NCBI GenBank assembly: GCA_000949895.1 | Contig: JWIT01000011.1 | Span: 1 to 64,000, forward strand | Reading direction: 5' to 3' | Source: Agrobacterium arsenijevicii | GTDB taxonomy: Bacteria; Pseudomonadota; Alphaproteobacteria; Rhizobiales; Rhizobiaceae | Length of the DNA: 64,000 bases | Part shown: piece after piece, positions 51,289 through 60,559 of the stretch | How the letters are laid out: the number at the start of each line of letters is the position of its first letter | How positions within the stretch are numbered: the first letter of the stretch is position 1 | Made by a program: the position numbers and the translations under genes | Notes under the pieces: generated by a model | Told to the model about the DNA's origin: nothing | Databases searched by the model: none | Seen by the model: only the letters and a program-made list of their open reading frames with translations

Positions 51289-52476
51289 TTACAGCTTTAC
51301 CCAGCCGCCGTTCTTCTTGCCGGATTCGATGCACGCCGTGACGAAGGCCACACCTTTGACGCCGTCATCTACCGTCGGATAGATGACGGCCTTGTCCAGC
51401 GCCGAGCCGGTGCGGCGGGCTTCGATGGCATGTGCGGCCTCGGTATAGATGGTCGCGAAAGCTTCGAGATAACCTTCCGGATGGCCCGACGGAATGCGGG
51501 TGACGCGTGCGGCCGCAGCCCCTGCCCCGGCACCACCGCGGGTGATCAGCTGCTTCGGCTCGCCGAGCTTCGTGAACCACAGATAGTTCGGATCGGCCTG
51601 CGTCCATTCAATGCCGGCCTTGTCGCCATAAATGCGGATTTTCAACCCGTTTTCATGACCGACGGCAACCTGGCTGCACCACAAAAGCCCCTTGGCCGAC
51701 TGCTTGCCGTCCTTGGCCTTAAAGCGCAGCATCACATGCGCATTGTCGTCAAGACGGCGACCTTCCACGAAGGTATGCACGTCCGCCGCCAGCTCATCCG
51801 CTTCCAGACCGGAAATGAAGCAACCAAGATTATAGGCATGGGTGCCGATATCGCCGGTCGAGCCGCCAACACCGGATTGCGCCGGGTCGGTACGCCAGAC
51901 GGCCTGTTTCGCGCCGGTCTGCTCCACCGCTTCCGTCAACCAGTCCTGCGGATATTCCATCTGCACAAGACGGATATTGCCGAGCGCACCGGTTTCCACC
52001 AGTTCGCGCGCATGCCGCACCATCGGATAACCGGTGTAGTTATGGGTGAGGATGAACAGCGCATCGGCCTTGTCCGCCACTTCCTTCAGCTTTTTGGCGT
52101 CCTCCAGATTGGAGGTCAGCGGCTTGTCGCAGATGACATGGATGCCGCGTTCCAGAAACGCCTTCGCTGCCGGATAATGCACATGGTTGGGGGTGACGAT
52201 CGCCACCGCCTCGATGCCGTCCTCGCGCAGCGCTTCCTTCTCCGCCATTTCCTCGAACGAGCCATAGCAACGCTCTGGATCAAGCCCAAGCTCACGGCCG
52301 GATGCCAGGGATTTTTCCGGTGTCGAGGACAAAGCCCCGGCCACGAGATCGAAGCGGTTGTCGAGCCGTGCGGCCATACGGTGAACGCCGCCGATAAATG
52401 CACCCGAACCGCCGCCGACCATGCCCAGGCGAATCCGCGTGTTCGCCTTGTCGGTTGTTTTTCCTTCAATAGCCAT
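51289..52476 (-). CDS. Gfo/Idh/MocA-family sugar oxidoreductase 1
   Basis: The 395-residue NAD(P)-dependent enzyme has a Rossmann motif RLGMVGGGSGAFIGGVHRMAA, nucleotide-site AVAIVTPNHVHYPAAKAFLERGIHVICDKPLTSN with the catalytic lysine in the DKP motif, and GDIGTHAYNLGCFISG with the catalytic aspartate/histidine. It oxidises a sugar, inositol or glycoside hydroxyl (often C3). It follows the isomerase on the same strand as the last gene of the ABC cluster. The substrate presumably comes from the importer at 53749-57992. Confidence 0.9.
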   Translation of the reverse strand: MAIEGKTTDKANTRIRLGMVGGGSGAFIGGVHRMAARLDNRFDLVAGALSSTPEKSLASGRELGLDPERCYGSFEEMAEKEALREDGIEAVAIVTPNHVHYPAAKAFLERGIHVICDKPLTSNLEDAKKLKEVADKADALFILTHNYTGYPMVRHARELVETGALGNIRLVQMEYPQDWLTEAVEQTGAKQAVWRTDPAQSGVGGSTGDIGTHAYNLGCFISGLEADELAADVHTFVEGRRLDDNAHVMLRFKAKDGKQSAKGLLWCSQVAVGHENGLKIRIYGDKAGIEWTQADPNYLWFTKLGEPKQLITRGGAGAGAAAARVTRIPSGHPEGYLEAFATIYTEAAHAIEARRTGSALDKAVIYPTVDDGVKGVAFVTACIESGKKNGGWVKL

Positions 52477-52501
52477 AATGTCTCCTCGGCATTTTCTTAG
52501 C

Positions 52502-52545
52502 GCATTTCCTGAGGGAAAACCGCTTCACACTTTTCCTGGAAATGC
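52502..52545 (+). repeat. dispersed rhizobial-type repeat, copy 2
   Basis: GCATTTCC and GGAAATGC form the ends of an imperfect stem-loop between two genes of the sugar cluster. The last 16 bases match the element at 19326-19353 with one mismatch. Confidence 0.5.
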
Positions 52546-52547
52546 TT

Positions 52548-53600
52548 TCAAAGCCCAAGCATACGACGGTTGGCCGCATCGTCCGTACCGCTCGATGCGA
52601 AGTCATCGAAGGCTTTTTCCGTGACGCGGATGATGTGGTGTTTGACGAACTCGGCCCCTTCGCGGGCACCGTCTTCGGGATGTTTCAGCGCGCATTCCCA
52701 CTCGACCACGGCCCAGCCATCGAAATCATTGGCCGCCATTTTCGAGAAGACCGCACCGAAATCCACCTGCCCATCACCCAGCGAACGGAAGCGGCCCGCG
52801 CGGTTGACCCAGCCCTGATAACCGCCATAGACGCCCTGTCGGCCGGTCGGGTTGAACTCGGCATCCTTGACGTGGAACATCTTGATGCGGTCTTTGTAGA
52901 TGTCGATATTGTCGAGATAATCGAGGCATTGCAGCACGTAATGCGACGGATCGTAGAGCATGTTGGCGCGCGGATGGTTCTTTACCCGCTCCAGGAACAT
53001 CTCGAAGGTGACGCCGTCATGCAGATCTTCGCCCGGATGGATTTCGTAGCAGACGTCGACGCCCTGCTCATCGGCATAATCGAGGATCGGCGTCCAGCGT
53101 TTCGCCAGTTCATCAAAGGCGGTTTCCACCAGACCCGCCGGGCGCTGCGGCCAAGGGTAGATGAAGGGCCAGGCAAGAGCGCCCGAAAAGGTCGCATGTG
53201 CGTTGATGCCGAGGTTTCTCGAGGCTTTCAGCGCCAGTTTCACCTGTTCCACCGCCCATTGCTGGCGTGCTTTGGGATTGCCGCGCACTTCCGGCGCCGC
53301 AAAACCGTCGAAAGCTTCGTCATAGGTCGGGTGAACGGCAACCAGCTGGCCCTGCAAATGGGTGGAAAGCTCGGTCACTTCGACGCCGTTCTGGCGCGCG
53401 ACACCGGCGAATTCGTCGCAATAATCCTTGGATTCAGCGGCTTTTTTCAGATCGATCAGCTGCCCGGCCCAGGTGGGCACCTGCACGCCGACATAACCCT
53501 TTTCCGCCGCCCATTTGGTAATACCGTCCCATGTATTGAAAGGCGCTGCATCACCGGCAAACTGGCCGAGAAAAAGACCCGGCCCCTTGATCGTTTTCAT
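52548..53600 (-). CDS. sugar phosphate isomerase/epimerase (TIM barrel, IolE-like)
   Basis: The 350-residue protein has the xylose isomerase-like TIM-barrel features: LGQFAGDAAPFNTWDGITKWAAEKGYVGVQVPTWAG, VTELSTHLQGQLVAVHP, GINAHATFSGALAWPFIYPW, CYEIHPGEDLHDG, LYDPSHYVLQCLDY and FHVKDAEFNPTGRQGVYGG. Metal-binding E/D/H/E residues lie in the CYEIHP, YDPSHY and FHVKD strands. It likely isomerises or epimerises the oxidised sugar made by the neighbouring oxidoreductases. A perfect palindrome overlaps its ribosome-binding site region. The start at 53600 has AGGAGG at ideal spacing; an upstream ATG is rejected. Confidence 0.9.
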   Translation of the reverse strand: MKTIKGPGLFLGQFAGDAAPFNTWDGITKWAAEKGYVGVQVPTWAGQLIDLKKAAESKDYCDEFAGVARQNGVEVTELSTHLQGQLVAVHPTYDEAFDGFAAPEVRGNPKARQQWAVEQVKLALKASRNLGINAHATFSGALAWPFIYPWPQRPAGLVETAFDELAKRWTPILDYADEQGVDVCYEIHPGEDLHDGVTFEMFLERVKNHPRANMLYDPSHYVLQCLDYLDNIDIYKDRIKMFHVKDAEFNPTGRQGVYGGYQGWVNRAGRFRSLGDGQVDFGAVFSKMAANDFDGWAVVEWECALKHPEDGAREGAEFVKHHIIRVTEKAFDDFASSGTDDAANRRMLGL

Positions 53601-53612
53601 AAAAATCTCCTC

Positions 53613-53626
53613 CTGTATCGATACAG
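53613..53626. promoter_or_regulatory. perfect palindrome CTGTATCGATACAG before the isomerase
   Basis: A 14-bp perfect palindrome overlaps the first bases of the AGGAGG ribosome-binding site of the isomerase gene, 12 bases before its ATG. It could be an operator (LacI- or GntR-like symmetry) or, as RNA, a small hairpin that hides the ribosome-binding site. Confidence 0.5.
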
Positions 53627-53748
53627 TTGAGCGATAAAACCGCTTTGGCTGCCAATATGCCAAAGCTAACCGCTCGTAATTTTCAAACAAGCCCCAAAAG
53701 CCGGGGGACGAGAGAATTTCGTTATTTTACTTAAAAAGCGAAAGGCGA

Positions 53749-54822
53749 TTAAAGCGCCAGACCGCTTGCCCTGTCGAACACATGTACACGCTCGTGATGG
53801 ACAGTAGCGGCAAAAGGGGTGTTGACCTTGACCAGCTGCTCGCCATCCACCACCGCCGTCACCTGATCCCCGCCCAGTTCGAAGACCACGTGTGTCTGTG
53901 CACCCGTCGGCTCCACCAGCACCGTCCTGCCGGACAGCGAAATATCACCGCCGATGGTTGAACCGATATGTTCCGGTCTCAAGCCAATCGTTACCGGCTG
54001 GCCGCGCTTGACCTTTCTGGAGGCTGAAATGCGGATCGCGGTTCCGTCCTTCAGACGCGCGGCGGGCTGATCGCCCTCGCCATCGACCACGCCTTCGATG
54101 AGGTTCATGGCCGGCGAGCCGATAAAGGCGGCAACGAAGAGATTGGCCGGTGTCTTATAGAGTTCGAGCGGCGTGCCCTGCTGTTCGATACGTCCGTGAT
54201 TGAGCACCACCACCCGGTCTGCCAGCGTCATCGCTTCAATCTGGTCGTGGGTAACATAGATGGACGTCGTGCCGACCTTCTGGTGCAAAGCCTTGATCTC
54301 GCTGCGCATCTGCACGCGGAGCTTGGCATCGAGATTGGATAGCGGCTCATCGAACAGGAAGACCGCCGGGTTGCGCACCACGGCGCGCCCCATGGCAACG
54401 CGCTGGCGCTGGCCGCCGGAAAGCTGCGAGGGCTTGCGGTCCAACAGCTTGCCGAGATCGAGCATGCGGGCGGCTTCCGCCACGCGCTGTTCGATGACGT
54501 TTTTCGGCTGGCCGGCAAGCTTCAGGTTGAAGCCCATGTTTTCAGCCACCGTCATATGCGGATAAAGCGCATAGGACTGGAAGACCATGGCGATGTTGCG
54601 CTCGCGCGGCGTCATGTCATTGACGACCGAGCCGCCGATGAGGATGTCGCCATCGGTGATTTCCTCCAGCCCGGCGATCATGCGCAAGAGCGTGGACTTG
54701 CCGCAGCCCGAAGGCCCGACAAGCGCGATGAATTCGCCATCGGTTATATCAAGCGAGATGCCGTGAATGACATCAAGCGCGGCGTAGGACTTGCGGATAT
54801 CCCTAAGTTCGACGGAAGCCAT
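53749..54822 (-). CDS. carbohydrate ABC transporter, ATPase (MalK/UgpC-like)
   Basis: The 357-residue ATPase has Walker [17 protein letters not shown], signature [16 protein letters not shown], Walker [17 protein letters not shown], the H-loop [13 protein letters not shown] and a C-terminal TOBE/regulatory domain ([31 protein letters not shown]). Such ATPases serve CUT1-type importers of oligosaccharides and glycosides and often several permeases. It lies downstream of the two permeases and upstream of the isomerase (148 bases apart). GGAG precedes the ATG. Confidence 0.92.
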   Translation of the reverse strand: MASVELRDIRKSYAALDVIHGISLDITDGEFIALVGPSGCGKSTLLRMIAGLEEITDGDILIGGSVVNDMTPRERNIAMVFQSYALYPHMTVAENMGFNLKLAGQPKNVIEQRVAEAARMLDLGKLLDRKPSQLSGGQRQRVAMGRAVVRNPAVFLFDEPLSNLDAKLRVQMRSEIKALHQKVGTTSIYVTHDQIEAMTLADRVVVLNHGRIEQQGTPLELYKTPANLFVAAFIGSPAMNLIEGVVDGEGDQPAARLKDGTAIRISASRKVKRGQPVTIGLRPEHIGSTIGGDISLSGRTVLVEPTGAQTHVVFELGGDQVTAVVDGEQLVKVNTPFAATVHHERVHVFDRASGLAL

Positions 54823-54839
54823 ATTTTGCTCCTTTCAAG

Positions 54840-55688
54840 TCACGATTTGACGGCACCGGCCGTCAGGCCCGCGATGATGTGTTTTTGTGCGAGGAAGAAG
54901 ACGATGACGGTCGGCAGGATCGTCAGCGTGATGAAGGCGAGCACGAGCTGCCATTCCGTGCCGAATTCACCGCGATAAACCATGATGCCGAGCGGCCAGG
55001 GATATTTCGATTCCGAGTTCAGCATGATGAGCGGCAGGATGTAGCTGTTCCAGCTGCCGACGAAGGACACGATGCCGACGGTGGCGACGATCGGCCGCGA
55101 AAGCGGCATAGAAATGTGCCAGAAGAAGCGCAGATATCCGCATCCATCCACGAAGGCGGCCTGAAACAGTTCCTCCGGCAGATTGCGGAAATAATTGCGG
55201 AACAGAAGAATGCTCATGCCAAGCCCGAAAGCCACCTGCGGCAGCACCACGCCCCAATAGGTATCCAGCAGGCCGAGATCGCGGATGCGGATGAACAGCG
55301 GCAGGATGGCGGTGGCCGCTGGAAACATCAGTCCAAGCAGGAAATAATTCAGCAGGAAGGACGAGCCGAAGAACTTCACATGTGCGAAGGTGAAGGCGGC
55401 CATGGCCGAGACGGTGAGCGTCAGGAACACCGTCAACAGCGCGATGACGAGCGAATTGAATATCTGCAGCCAGTAGCGCTTGCCGAAGAGAATATCGCCG
55501 TAATTGGCCCATTGCCATTCGGCCGGCACGCCGAACGGATTGACGCGCAGGTCCCCCAGCGTCTTGAAACCGCCGAGCGCCGTGGTGAGCAGCGGGATGA
55601 GCACGATGGCCGCGATGATACTGAGCGAAACGTAAAGATACAGCTTCGTTTGCAGGGGCATGCGGACGGAAGTGGACGTATCAGTCAT
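54840..55688 (-). CDS. carbohydrate ABC transporter, permease (MalG-like)
   Basis: The 282-residue membrane protein has six hydrophobic segments and the CUT1 MalG motif region FLLNYFLLGLMFPAATAILPLFIRI, the EAA-type loop ELFQAAFVDGCGYLRFFWHISMPLSRP and C-terminal PTVIVFFLAQKHIIAGLTAGAVK. It pairs with the MalF-like permease encoded just upstream (eight-base overlap). The ATPase gene follows after 17 bases. Confidence 0.92.
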   Translation of the reverse strand: MTDTSTSVRMPLQTKLYLYVSLSIIAAIVLIPLLTTALGGFKTLGDLRVNPFGVPAEWQWANYGDILFGKRYWLQIFNSLVIALLTVFLTLTVSAMAAFTFAHVKFFGSSFLLNYFLLGLMFPAATAILPLFIRIRDLGLLDTYWGVVLPQVAFGLGMSILLFRNYFRNLPEELFQAAFVDGCGYLRFFWHISMPLSRPIVATVGIVSFVGSWNSYILPLIMLNSESKYPWPLGIMVYRGEFGTEWQLVLAFITLTILPTVIVFFLAQKHIIAGLTAGAVKS

Positions 55689-56619
55689 GGCGCATGAAAA
55701 TCCTTTTGTAACCGAAGGCGAGCGTCACGCAGATGATGAAGAGAACGACGCCGACTGCGCTGCCAAGCCCCACCTGCATGCGCATGACGCCGTAGGTGTA
55801 GAGGAAGGTGACCATGGTTTGCGTGGAGTTGGACGGGCCACCGCCGGTGAGCGGCATGATCATGTCGAAAAGCTGCAGCGAGCCGATCACAGCAAAGAAG
55901 ACGGACAGGCGCACGGTGGAGCCGAGCATCGGCAAGGTGACGTATCGGAACTTCTGCCAGCCGGAGGCGCCGTCGATTTCCGCCGCTTCCAGCACGTTCT
56001 TGTCGACAGACTGAAGGCCGGCAATGAACAGCATCATGTGGAAACCGAAATATTTCCAGACAATGACGCCGAGCACCGCGTAGATCGCCACATCCTTGTC
56101 GGCCAGCACATAAGGATTGGCGAAACCGAAGAAATTGGAGATGGCGGCGAACAGGCCATAATCGCCATCATAAACGAAACGCCAGATCAGACCGGCTGCG
56201 ACATCCGCCAGAACATAGGGCAGGAAAAAGACCAGCCGGAAGGCGACGACGCCCGGAATTCGGTGGGCCAGCATCATGGCGAGCCAGATCGCCAACGGGA
56301 TCTGAATCAGCACGGAAATCAGAATGATGATGCCGTTATTCATCAATGCCTGTGAAAAGGCGGCATTGCCGAACAGGATCTGAAAGTTCTTCAGGCCGAC
56401 GAAATCCGTCGGCGTGCCGTAACCGTTCCAGCGGTAAAGGCTGTACCATGCCGCCTCGCCCATGGGCAGGATGACGAACAGGGTGAAAAGCAAAAGTGCG
56501 GGCGGCAGGAACACCAGAAGTGTCAGCGCCCGGTCATGCGCGACCGAGCTTTGCTTGCGCTTCGTCTTAGATGCGCCGCGCGCCGGTATGGACGCAGAAG
56601 TCATGGAAATATCCGTCAT
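55681..56619 (-). CDS. carbohydrate ABC transporter, permease (MalF-like)
   Basis: The 312-residue membrane protein has six hydrophobic helices, an arginine/lysine-rich N-terminus (SIPARGASKTKRKQSS), GLKNFQILFGNAAFSQALMN and the EAA loop NVLEAAEIDGASGWQKFRYVTLPMLGSTV. It is the MalF-type partner of the next permease. It follows the binding-protein gene by 71 bases. The short MalF form without the large periplasmic loop is typical of alphaproteobacterial CUT1 importers. Confidence 0.92.
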   Translation of the reverse strand: MTDISMTSASIPARGASKTKRKQSSVAHDRALTLLVFLPPALLLFTLFVILPMGEAAWYSLYRWNGYGTPTDFVGLKNFQILFGNAAFSQALMNNGIIILISVLIQIPLAIWLAMMLAHRIPGVVAFRLVFFLPYVLADVAAGLIWRFVYDGDYGLFAAISNFFGFANPYVLADKDVAIYAVLGVIVWKYFGFHMMLFIAGLQSVDKNVLEAAEIDGASGWQKFRYVTLPMLGSTVRLSVFFAVIGSLQLFDMIMPLTGGGPSNSTQTMVTFLYTYGVMRMQVGLGSAVGVVLFIICVTLAFGYKRIFMRHD

Positions 56620-56690
56620 CTCTATCCGCTTTCATTCAGGCAGATACTGCGGCGCCGCGTCTTTCGCGCAGCGCCGTCATGGAACCGAAA

Positions 56691-57992
56691 TCAACGAAGC
56701 TCGAAAGCGTCCTGAATTTGCTTGGCGCCCTCTTCCGCGCTCATCTGGCCGGAAACGATCTCGACGGAGACATCGTTGACAACGCGGCCAACGGCAGCGC
56801 CCAGCGTCTGGTCGAAGAAGTTCTGGTGCCAGGTGGAAGCGGCAAGCTGCTTTGCCGAATCCGCCAGAAGCGGGTTCTTGACCGCACCGGCAGCACCGGT
56901 CGCAACCGGCAGGATCATGCCGGCAGCCGCCAGTTTCTCTTCGCTTTCCTTGCTGGTCAGGAAGGCTGCGAAATCGATCGCTTCCTTGGAGGCATTTTTC
57001 GTCAACGCCCAGCCGTTCAGCCCGCCCAGCGTATCGGTGGCCTTGCCGGCACCGCCTTCGACGACCGGAAACGCAAAGCGGCCAATGTTTTCAGGTGCCA
57101 GCCCCTTGCCGTCACCGGCATTCTTGCGCTGGTTTGCTTCGGTATTGTCGAAACCGAGGATCATCGCCGACTTGCCGTCACCGAAGACGCCAAGCGCCTG
57201 CGGCCAGGTGGAGCCGAGATAACCGGGCTGGAAAGGTTCGAGCTTGCCGAATTCAGCCAGTTGCTCGCCCGCCTTGATGATGGAAGGATCCATGAAACCT
57301 TCGCCCTCGCCCTTGCGGGCGGCATCGAACACGGCCTGGCCCCCGTTTCTCATGACGAGATAGCTCCAGTAAAAATGGATCGGCCATTTTTCACCGCCGC
57401 CACCGGCGATCGGCACGATGCCAGCTTCCTTGATTTTCTTGACCGTGGCGCCGAGATCGTCCCAGGTCTTGATGTCTTCGGCCTTCACACCGGCCTTGGC
57501 AAAAAGCTCTTTGTTATAGAAGAAGCTGACGAGGCTGACGCGGTAAGGCACGGCCCAGACCTTGCCGTCAAACGACAGGCCATCGATTGCGGCCGCACTA
57601 TAGGCCTGGCGCAGTTTGCCGCCATCGGCGTCGAAAACTTCGGTCAGGTCCTTCAGCGCGCCAGTTTTGGACTGTTCCTCAAGAACACCGCCACCCCAGC
57701 TATAAAAGAAATCGGGAACGTCGTTGGATTGCAGCAGGGTAGGCAATTTTGCCTTGAACGCCTCGTTTTCGAGAAACTGCAGCTGAATATCGACACCCGG
57801 ATGTTTGGTCTCGTATTCCTTGGCAATCTCCTCCCAGACGGCCACGGATTTCGGGTCCAACTCCACATGCATCCATTTAACGACCGTTGCGGCCGAGGCG
57901 CTTGCGGCGCCGAGCATGAGAGCAATGCTTGTCGTCGTGGCAAAGCTAATCAGCCTGCCGCTCAGGCTTGCGCCTGCGTGCCTAATCGTCAT
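56691..57992 (-). CDS. carbohydrate ABC transporter, binding protein (family 1)
   Basis: The 433-residue periplasmic protein has a signal peptide (cleavage after SASA) and the family 1 fold: VVKWMHVELDPKSVAVWEEIAKEYETKHPGVDIQLQF, LPTLLQSNDVPDFFYSWGGG, VPYRVSLVSFFYNKELFAKAG, WDDLGATVKKIKEAGIVPIAGGG, KSAMILGFDNTEA and AIDFAAFLTSKE. It delivers a sugar or glycoside to the MalFG-like permeases. It is the first gene of the leftward operon, transcribed from a promoter overlapped by a candidate ROK operator (58033-58046). GGAGG precedes the ATG. Confidence 0.92.
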   Translation of the reverse strand: MTIRHAGASLSGRLISFATTTSIALMLGAASASAATVVKWMHVELDPKSVAVWEEIAKEYETKHPGVDIQLQFLENEAFKAKLPTLLQSNDVPDFFYSWGGGVLEEQSKTGALKDLTEVFDADGGKLRQAYSAAAIDGLSFDGKVWAVPYRVSLVSFFYNKELFAKAGVKAEDIKTWDDLGATVKKIKEAGIVPIAGGGGEKWPIHFYWSYLVMRNGGQAVFDAARKGEGEGFMDPSIIKAGEQLAEFGKLEPFQPGYLGSTWPQALGVFGDGKSAMILGFDNTEANQRKNAGDGKGLAPENIGRFAFPVVEGGAGKATDTLGGLNGWALTKNASKEAIDFAAFLTSKESEEKLAAAGMILPVATGAAGAVKNPLLADSAKQLAASTWHQNFFDQTLGAAVGRVVNDVSVEIVSGQMSAEEGAKQIQDAFELR

Positions 57993-58032
57993 GATCGTGA
58001 TCCTCCCTCGGGGATTTCCTCATTTATTCCCC

Positions 58033-58046
58033 AATGCGGATTAATT
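58033..58046 (-). promoter_or_regulatory. candidate ROK operator, left copy
   Basis: Read on the minus strand: AATTAATCCGCATT. It overlaps the -10 area of a putative promoter (TTGACA at 58066-58071, TGAATT at 58043-58048) of the ABC operon. A second copy in opposite orientation lies at 58128-58141 with the shared core TTAATCCGCA. Confidence 0.55.
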
Positions 58047-58101
58047 CACATTAGGCCTCGCTCAATGTCAAGGCAGGTTGCCGATTTTTTGCGCGAACGG
58101 C

Positions 58102-58131
58102 TTGACACACCCCTCCCCTACACCGTTATTT
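58102..58131 (+). promoter_or_regulatory. candidate promoter of the ROK gene
   Basis: TTGACA, 18-base spacer, TTATTT. The -10 element overlaps the operator copy at 58128-58141, as expected for autoregulation. About 57 bases separate it from the ROK start codon. Confidence 0.45.
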
Positions 58132-58141
58132 AATCCGCAAT
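58128..58141 (+). promoter_or_regulatory. candidate ROK operator, right copy
   Basis: ATTTAATCCGCAAT shares the ten-base core TTAATCCGCA with the inverted copy at 58033-58046. Both sit on promoter elements between the divergent ROK and ABC genes. Confidence 0.55.
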
Positions 58142-58188
58142 CCGACATAAATCGGCTTTAGAACCAGCATCGATCGCAGCAGGACACC

Positions 58189-59388
58189 ATGAAGACCGCA
58201 GACCCAGAACTGATGCGCGCGATCAACAGGCTAAGCGTGCTGGACAGCATCCGCCGCCATGGACCGATCTCCCGGGTGGAAATCAGCGAAAGAACGCAGC
58301 TTTCCACCACCACCGTCTCGGCGATCACCGCATCGCTGCTTGATGACGGGCTGATTTTGACCCGTCACCTCGGAGATATCCGTACCGAGGGCGCACGCGG
58401 CAGGCCACGGGTGATGCTGGAACTGAACCCGGATGCGGCCCGCGTGGTTGGCGCCAAGATCGCGGCAAGCCGCATGGTCTTCGTCGTCACAGATTTCTGC
58501 GGCAATGTGCTGTCCACCCTCGCTCTGCCGATCCGCGTCGACCGCCAGCCGATCGGCGTCATCGCCGACCTGGTGGAAGACGGGGTGCGGCGCTGCGTCG
58601 TTGATGCCGGGCTGTCGCTTGAGGATGTGGACATGGTCTGTCTCGGCCTGCCTGGCGTCATCGAACACCGCACCGGCAGGATCCGCAGCAGCCCTATCCT
58701 GCGCGAAGTGAACGTCGATTTCGCCGAGGAAATGACGGCGCGGCTGAATTCCCCCACCATCATCGAAAGCGACGCCCACGCCATCACGCTTGCCCATCAC
58801 TGGTTCGGCCATGCCCGTGATCTGGAAGACATGGTGCTGATCTCGCTCGAGCAGACACTCGGGCTTGGCGTGCTGCACCAGAACCAGCTGTTTCGCGGCG
58901 CCGGCGGCCTCAGCCACAATCTCGGCGACCTCGTCATCGGCCTTGCCAGCGAGGGCACAGTGCGACTGGCGAGCCAGGCGGGTGAAAATGCCATTCTCGG
59001 CTCGCGCCCGGTGGACGGGCGTTTTGCCGAGGCAATCCGGCTCGGTCGCGGCATGCAGCATGCCCATGCGCTGATTGCGGCGGAAGATAGCGACCTGATC
59101 ACGGCGGCCTTGCGCGCCGGGGCGGCACTTGGCCTGACGCTTGCCAATATCGTCACGTTGTTTGCGCCGCCACGGGTCATCATCACCGGCTCCAGCCTCG
59201 AACTCGGCGAACCCTTCATCACCAGCATCCGCGACAGCTACAACGCCGCCGTGCCGCCATCGCTGGCCGGCGTCGCGGAGCTGGTTTTCGACATTGCGAG
59301 CGACGAATTATGGGCGCAGGGGGCTGCGGCCGTCGCACTTTACGAGCTTTACGAATCGCCATGGAACACAACGGGGCCGGCGCTCTAG
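58189..59388 (+). CDS. ROK-family transcriptional repressor
   Basis: The 399-residue protein has an N-terminal winged helix (RLSVLDSIRRHGPISRVEISERTQLSTTTVSAITASLLDDGLI) and a ROK kinase-like domain: GAKIAASRMVFVVTDFCG, VCLGLPGVIEHRTGRI, ESDAHAITLAHHWFGHARD and LGLGVLHQNQLFRGAGGLSHNLGDL. The usual ROK zinc-binding CxCGxxGCxE motif after GHxxx is missing, and the glycine-rich phosphate site is altered, so it is a regulator, not a kinase. It probably represses the divergent ABC operon and its own operon (with the next two genes), released by the sugar. Confidence 0.9.
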   Translation: MKTADPELMRAINRLSVLDSIRRHGPISRVEISERTQLSTTTVSAITASLLDDGLILTRHLGDIRTEGARGRPRVMLELNPDAARVVGAKIAASRMVFVVTDFCGNVLSTLALPIRVDRQPIGVIADLVEDGVRRCVVDAGLSLEDVDMVCLGLPGVIEHRTGRIRSSPILREVNVDFAEEMTARLNSPTIIESDAHAITLAHHWFGHARDLEDMVLISLEQTLGLGVLHQNQLFRGAGGLSHNLGDLVIGLASEGTVRLASQAGENAILGSRPVDGRFAEAIRLGRGMQHAHALIAAEDSDLITAALRAGAALGLTLANIVTLFAPPRVIITGSSLELGEPFITSIRDSYNAAVPPSLAGVAELVFDIASDELWAQGAAAVALYELYESPWNTTGPAL

Positions 59389-59441
59389 CCGACAGGATTT
59401 AGAGCGGGCTTCGGCATTTCTGATTTACGGGAGGAAATCAC

Positions 59442-60542
59442 ATGAACAAGGTCGGTATCGGCATCATCGGCTGCGGCAACATCTCCAGCGCCTATCTCAA
59501 GGCCATGGCGTCGTTCCCCATTCTCGACATTCGCGGGCTGGCGGATATGAACGAGGAGGCCGCGAAGGCACGGGCGGACGAATTCGGCCTTCAGGCAAAA
59601 AGCATCGACGCATTGCTGTCCGATCCTTCCGTGGAAATCATCGTCAACCTGACGATCCCCAAGGCGCATGTGGAAGTGGGGCTGCGCGCGCTTGATGCCG
59701 GCAAACACGCCTATTCGGAAAAACCGCTCGGCATCAATTTCGCGGAAGGCAAACGCCTTGCGGATGCGGCAAAGGCCAAGGGCCTGCGCATCGGCTCGGC
59801 TCCCGACACCTTCCTCGGCGGCGGCCACCAGACCGCACGCCGCCTGATCGACGAGGGCGTGCTGGGCCAGCCCGTTGGCGGAACGGCGACCTTCATGTGC
59901 CCCGGCCATGAGCGCTGGCACCCCAACCCTGCCTTCTATTACGAGGTTGGCGGCGGGCCGATGCTGGATATGGGTCCCTATTACATCACCGATCTCGTCA
60001 ACCTGTTCGGCCCTGTCGCCAAGGTCGCGGGCTTTGCCTTTGCGCCGCTCAACGAACGCCTCATCACCAGTGAGCCGAAGAACGGCGAAAAAATCCCCGT
60101 CCATGTCGCGACCCATGTTTCCGGCGTACTGGCATTTCAGAACGGCGCGGTGGTGCATGTGGGAATGAGCTTCGATGTGGCGGGACACAAACATGTGCCG
60201 CTGGAACTCTACGGTACGGAAGGCACGTTGATCGTCCCCGATCCCAACTATTTCGGCGGCGAGGTGCAATTGCTGAAAAAGGGTGGCCAATTCGAGCCGC
60301 AGGCACTCTCTTCGCCCTATGCCGACGGCAATTACCGTTCCATCGGCGTCGCCGACATGGCCTATGCGATCCGCGAAAACCGCCTGCACCGCGCCAATGG
60401 CGATCTCGCCCTGCATGTCCTGGAGGTCATGGAAGCCTTCCAGACGGCATCGGACAGCGGCACGACCGTTTCCATCACCACCGAGGTGGAGCGCCCTGCT
60501 CCTCTCGAAACTTCGCTGGTCGACGGCCAGCTCGGCAAATAA
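59442..60542 (+). CDS. Gfo/Idh/MocA-family sugar oxidoreductase 2
   Basis: The 366-residue NAD(P)-dependent enzyme has VGIGIIGCGNISSAYLKAMA, IIVNLTIPKAHVEVGLRALDAGKHAYSEKPLGIN (catalytic lysine in EKP), GSAPDTFLGGGHQTARRLIDEG and GGGPMLDMGPYYITDLVNLFG. It likely oxidises or reduces a hexose or glycoside at C3. It follows the ROK gene by 53 bases and precedes a ThuA gene, as in the ThuAB-type disaccharide pathways of rhizobia. GGAGG precedes the ATG. Confidence 0.92.
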   Translation: MNKVGIGIIGCGNISSAYLKAMASFPILDIRGLADMNEEAAKARADEFGLQAKSIDALLSDPSVEIIVNLTIPKAHVEVGLRALDAGKHAYSEKPLGINFAEGKRLADAAKAKGLRIGSAPDTFLGGGHQTARRLIDEGVLGQPVGGTATFMCPGHERWHPNPAFYYEVGGGPMLDMGPYYITDLVNLFGPVAKVAGFAFAPLNERLITSEPKNGEKIPVHVATHVSGVLAFQNGAVVHVGMSFDVAGHKHVPLELYGTEGTLIVPDPNYFGGEVQLLKKGGQFEPQALSSPYADGNYRSIGVADMAYAIRENRLHRANGDLALHVLEVMEAFQTASDSGTTVSITTEVERPAPLETSLVDGQLGK

Positions 60543-60559
60543 TCCCGAGGAGGAAATAA

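Noticed and set aside
58231..59067. 278-codon minus-strand ORF opposite the ROK gene
   Set aside because: Antisense shadow; the plus strand encodes a full-length ROK regulator with a helix-turn-helix.
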